A DNA stretch of 9,936 bases from an uncultured Eubacterium sp. (GTDB lineage: Bacteria > Bacillota > Clostridia > Peptostreptococcales > Anaerovoracaceae). The translations under genes and the position numbers were made by a program. Where the stretch lies: assembly GCA_900542385.1 (NCBI GenBank), contig UQNP01000059.1, forward strand, positions 1 through 9,936, written 5' to 3'. Under the pieces are notes generated by a model that saw only the letters and a program-made list of their open reading frames with translations, made no database searches and was not told where the DNA came from. Of this stretch, positions 8,003-9,936 are shown one piece after another; the first letter of the stretch is position 1; each line of letters begins with the position of its first letter.

Positions 8003-8728
8003 ATGTTTGAGGGAAAAAGCATCATTATCTTTGACATGGACGGAACGCTCATAGACTCGGTAGGCATATGGAACAAAGTCGACCGAAGGCTGATAGAGTC
8101 CTTCGGAAAGAAAGCCTTGTCAGACAGGGAAATACAGCATACGCGGGATGATATACTTGAGAGGAAACGCGGAGCGCAAAATCCTTATCTTGAATACTGC
8201 GCGTGTTTAAATGAACTTTATGACTTTGGACAAAATGATCCTGACTGCGTTTTGAAAAAAAGATACGATATAGCCCATGATTTCCTGAGAAAGGAAATAG
8301 ATTACAAGCCGATGGCCGATGTTTTCGTAAAAGAACTTGTGAAGCTTGGCTGTATCACGGTGATCGCTTCTACAACGAAGAGAAGCAATATGGACATATA
8401 CAGGCAGGAAAACGCTAATATAATGTCAAAGGCCGCGATAGATGAATGTTTTTCAAAGGTATATACAAGGGAAGATGTCGGGTCCATAAAACCGGATCCG
8501 GAGGTATATCTGAAAGTTATGGAGGATTTTGAAGCGGGACCGGAGAAATGTCTCGTATTTGAAGATTCTCTTGTCGGTATAAAGGCGGCAAAGAGTGCCG
8601 GGATCGATACTGTGGCGGTGCATGACATGTATTCCGATGACGAGAGGAAAGAAATAAATAGAAATGCAGATCATATCATAGGCGGATATGAAGAGGCTGT
8701 CGAGATATTAAAAAAGGAACGGGGTTAG
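8003..8728 (+). CDS. HAD-superfamily hydrolase (subclass IA, beta-phosphoglucomutase/phosphatase-like)
   Basis: This 241-residue haloacid-dehalogenase-type phosphohydrolase or phosphomutase has all four motifs: IFDMDGTLIDS (9-19) with nucleophile Asp11 and acid/base Asp13, IASTTKRSN (121-129) as motif II, Lys163 in SIKPDPEVY as motif III, and VFEDSLVGIKAAKSAG (185-200) with the metal-binding Glu-Asp as motif IV. Residues about 20-100 form a helical C1 cap, as in beta-phosphoglucomutase and phosphoglycolate phosphatase-like enzymes; substrate cannot be deduced. The ATG at 8003 is preceded by GGAG 6 bases upstream; a TTG at 7991 would add four residues. It lies 22 bases after the nitroreductase and is the last gene of the operon. 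Its TAG stop lies in the loop of a terminator hairpin and overlaps the stop codon of the convergent regulator gene. Confidence 0.88.
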   Translation: MFEGKSIIIFDMDGTLIDSVGIWNKVDRRLIESFGKKALSDREIQHTRDDILERKRGAQNPYLEYCACLNELYDFGQNDPDCVLKKRYDIAHDFLRKEIDYKPMADVFVKELVKLGCITVIASTTKRSNMDIYRQENANIMSKAAIDECFSKVYTREDVGSIKPDPEVYLKVMEDFEAGPEKCLVFEDSLVGIKAAKSAGIDTVAVHDMYSDDERKEINRNADHIIGGYEEAVEILKKERG

Positions 8729-8739
8729 GCCGTTCCTTT
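8713..8739. terminator. Bidirectional terminator with both stop codons in its loop
   Basis: AAAGGAACGG (8713-8722) pairs perfectly with CCGTTCCTTT (8730-8739) around a 7-base loop. Read on the minus strand the stem is followed by seven T, a strong terminator for the HxlR gene. Read on the plus strand the following sequence is T-rich but interrupted (CTTTGTTTCTT). The last codons of the HAD gene and of the HxlR-family gene both lie within the stem, and both stop codons fall in the loop. Confidence 0.88.
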
Positions 8740-9132
8740 CTTTGTTTCTTCATATTTATTTTCATTTTCTTTTTCGACTTCGGAGATGCGCGCCATCTCC
8801 ATGTGACCCCAGTCCTTTATTACTTCCAGAGCAGGAAGGAGTTTTCTGGCGCTTTCGGTGAGAGAATATTCCACATGAGGGGGAACTATATCAAACTCTT
8901 TTCGTATGACGAGTTCGTGTTCTTCAAGATATTGCAGAGACCGTGTAAGCATTATGTTTGTGATACCTTCGAGTTCTCTTTTCAGCTCGTTGTACCTCAT
9001 GGAGTCTTTTTTTGAAAGCTTCCATATGATGGGCAGCTTCCACTTGCCGCCGATTATTTCAAGGGCGTAGATAACTGCGCATTTTTCATTGGCGAATTCA
9101 GGTATTTCATTTTTGGAATACGTCTTCTGCAT
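8725..9132 (-). CDS. HxlR-family winged-helix transcriptional regulator
   Basis: This 135-residue DNA-binding protein of the HxlR family (DUF24, MarR-like winged helix) probably acts as a dimer. KCAVIYALEIIGGKWKLPII (17-36) is the family hallmark, with a conserved Cys18 before the Gly-Lys-Trp-Lys motif; in YodB/HypR-type members this Cys senses electrophiles or oxidants. RYNELKRELEGITNIMLTRS (46-65) is the helix-turn-helix and PPHVEYSLT (84-92) the wing. The C-terminal 20 residues are highly charged. The ATG at 9130-9132 is chosen because AAAAGGAGAG lies about 8 bases upstream; a TTG at 9157-9159 lies inside the palindrome and has no such site. It is divergent from the LUD gene and shares a regulatory region with it, so it likely controls both itself and that neighbour (inference). 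Confidence 0.9.
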   Translation of the reverse strand: MQKTYSKNEIPEFANEKCAVIYALEIIGGKWKLPIIWKLSKKDSMRYNELKRELEGITNIMLTRSLQYLEEHELVIRKEFDIVPPHVEYSLTESARKLLPALEVIKDWGHMEMARISEVEKENENKYEETKKGTA

Positions 9133-9150
9133 ATATTTCACTCTCCTTTT

Positions 9151-9188
9151 AAGGAACAAAAATGTGCGTACTTGTATTTTTGTTCCTT
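9151..9188. promoter_or_regulatory. Perfect 13-bp inverted repeat, candidate HxlR operator
   Basis: AAGGAACAAAAAT (9151-9163) is the exact reverse complement of ATTTTTGTTCCTT (9176-9188), with a 12-base spacer containing GTACTT. The right arm overlaps the -35 element of the LUD promoter and the predicted transcription start of the hxlR promoter, so one bound regulator could silence both genes. As RNA in the hxlR leader, the same repeat could instead fold into a hairpin. The binding protein is inferred from position only. Confidence 0.7.
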
Positions 9189-9199
9189 TTAATTATAAT
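9172..9199 (+). promoter_or_regulatory. Promoter of the LUD-domain gene
   Basis: TTGTAT (9172-9177) and a perfect TATAAT (9194-9199) are separated by 16 bases. Transcription would start near 9206, giving a leader of about 34 bases that carries AGGAGG before the ATG at 9240. The -35 lies inside the right half of the 13-bp inverted repeat. Confidence 0.65.
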
Positions 9200-9220
9200 A
9201 TAGGCAAATATATAAATCAA
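9192..9220 (-). promoter_or_regulatory. Promoter of the HxlR-family regulator gene
   Basis: On the minus strand TTGATT (9215-9220) and a perfect TATAAT (9192-9197) are separated by 17 bases. Transcription would begin near 9185, within the right arm of the inverted repeat. The -10 overlaps that of the opposing promoter: both are read from the self-complementary octamer ATTATAAT (9192-9199). Confidence 0.7.
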
Positions 9221-9239
9221 GTGCGAGGAGGAAGAGGTT

Positions 9240-9848
9240 ATGGATATAGAAAAAACTGTTAGGTCTTTAGAGAAAAACAGGTATACGGTGAGTTTTTTTG
9301 AGTCTTCTGAAGAGGCGGCAGAATACATAGATAAAGCGATAGATGGAAGAACGGTAGGCTTTGGCGACTCTATGACAATGAAGAGTATGAAGCTTTATGA
9401 GCGGCTTTCAAAGCATAATCAGGTATATGATCCTAATCAGAGCACAGACAACGACGAATTTCTTGAACTTGCAAAGAAATGCCTCGATACGGAGATATAT
9501 CTGACATCGGTGAATGCAATATCGGAAGCAGGAGAAATGGTAAATATCGACGGCACAGGCAACAGAGTGGCAGGCTCTTTGTTCGGACACGAAAAAGTGT
9601 ACTTTGTAGTAACGACTAATAAAATAGAAGAGTCTCTTGAAAAAGCCGTATACAGAGCAAGAAATATCGCAGGACCGAAGAATGCGCTGAAATATAACTT
9701 GAGGACGCCGTGCGTAATAAAAGGCGACAGATGTTATGACTGTGCAAGCCCTGATCGGATATGCAATACCCTGAATATTTATCTTAAAAAGATGAACGAT
9801 ATAGATGATGTAGAGATAGTCCTGATAGATGAAAAGCTTGGTTTTTAA
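9240..9848 (+). CDS. LUD-domain (lactate utilisation LutC/YkgG-like, DUF162) protein
   Basis: This 202-residue stand-alone LUD-domain protein shows VGFGDSMTMKSM (39-50), LTSVNAISEAGEMVNIDGTG (88-107) and NRVAGSLFGHEKVYFVV (108-124), the characteristic blocks of the LutC/YkgG family. A Cys-rich tail, TPC (158), CYDC (165 and 168) and PDRIC (175), could bind a metal or Fe-S cluster. Well-studied relatives (LutB/LutC) act with partner subunits in lactate oxidation, but no LutA or LutB-like gene is visible here, and many clostridial single-LUD proteins have no known function. The start is supported by AGGAGG 8 bases upstream. The divergent HxlR regulator and shared operator suggest induced expression, perhaps under redox or electrophile stress (inference). 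The 88 bases after the gene hold no clear terminator. Confidence 0.87.
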   Translation: MDIEKTVRSLEKNRYTVSFFESSEEAAEYIDKAIDGRTVGFGDSMTMKSMKLYERLSKHNQVYDPNQSTDNDEFLELAKKCLDTEIYLTSVNAISEAGEMVNIDGTGNRVAGSLFGHEKVYFVVTTNKIEESLEKAVYRARNIAGPKNALKYNLRTPCVIKGDRCYDCASPDRICNTLNIYLKKMNDIDDVEIVLIDEKLGF

Positions 9849-9890
9849 GGGTTATAGCAGCGATCATTTAAAAAATTACAAATCATGCCT

Positions 9891-9919
9891 TTGAAAAAAA
9901 TTCAAAAATTGGATATAAT
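9891..9919 (+). promoter_or_regulatory. Near-consensus promoter for a gene beyond the right edge
   Basis: TTGAAA (9891-9896) and a perfect TATAAT (9914-9919) are separated by 17 bases, giving a start near 9926, ten bases before the window ends. A small inverted repeat, TTTGAA (9890-9895) and TTCAAA (9901-9906), overlaps the -35 and may be an operator or simply AT-rich chance. The gene it serves is outside the window. Confidence 0.75.
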
Positions 9920-9936
9920 ATTACTATACAGCGTGT

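Noticed and set aside
9849..9890. Terminator after the LUD gene
   Set aside because: Only weak AT pairing between ATTT and AAAT segments is visible, with no GC-containing stem followed by a T run.

Overview
The window looks like a chromosomal segment of a strictly anaerobic, amino-acid- or acid-fermenting Bacillota (class Clostridia). Pointers are: strong AGGAGG-type ribosome binding sites, heavy use of ATA for Ile, a four-subunit 2-oxoacid:ferredoxin oxidoreductase operon next to a butyrate-type CoA-transferase, and a GPTG collagen-like surface protein of the kind found on spores and cell surfaces of Firmicutes. A genus cannot be named from sequence reading alone.

Left part (1-2360, all minus strand). 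The left edge cuts a serine recombinase gene. Only its first 48 codons are present, starting at a TTG at 144-146, but they carry the catalytic Arg-x-Ser motif of large serine integrases. Upstream of it lies a collagen-like protein (251-1165) with two Gly-X-Y tracts separated by a small carbohydrate-binding-like domain. Before that is a family 2 glycosyltransferase with a TPR-like C-terminal half (1281-2360). The last two form a plausible surface-glycoprotein pair: a Thr-rich scaffold and an enzyme that may decorate it.

Middle part (2510-4004). A monocistronic CoA-transferase (acetyl-CoA hydrolase/transferase family) has a near-consensus promoter, a possible operator over its -10 box, and a strong rho-independent terminator.

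Core operon (about 4061-8739, plus strand). A ferredoxin-type subunit, then alpha, beta and gamma subunits of a VorDBAC/KorDABC-type 2-oxoacid:ferredoxin oxidoreductase, are followed with almost no spacing by a P-loop ATPase of unknown role, a small nitroreductase-family flavoprotein and a HAD phosphatase. The operon ends in a hairpin whose loop contains the stop codons of both this operon and the convergent gene. The oxidoreductase would convert branched-chain or related 2-oxoacids to acyl-CoA plus reduced ferredoxin. The upstream CoA-transferase could then exchange acyl-CoA for acetate.

Right part (8725-9936). An HxlR-family regulator (minus) and a LUD-domain protein (plus) are divergently transcribed from two promoters that share one self-complementary -10 sequence. 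They lie beside a perfect 13-bp inverted repeat that is a strong operator candidate. The window ends just after a near-consensus promoter for a gene beyond the right edge.
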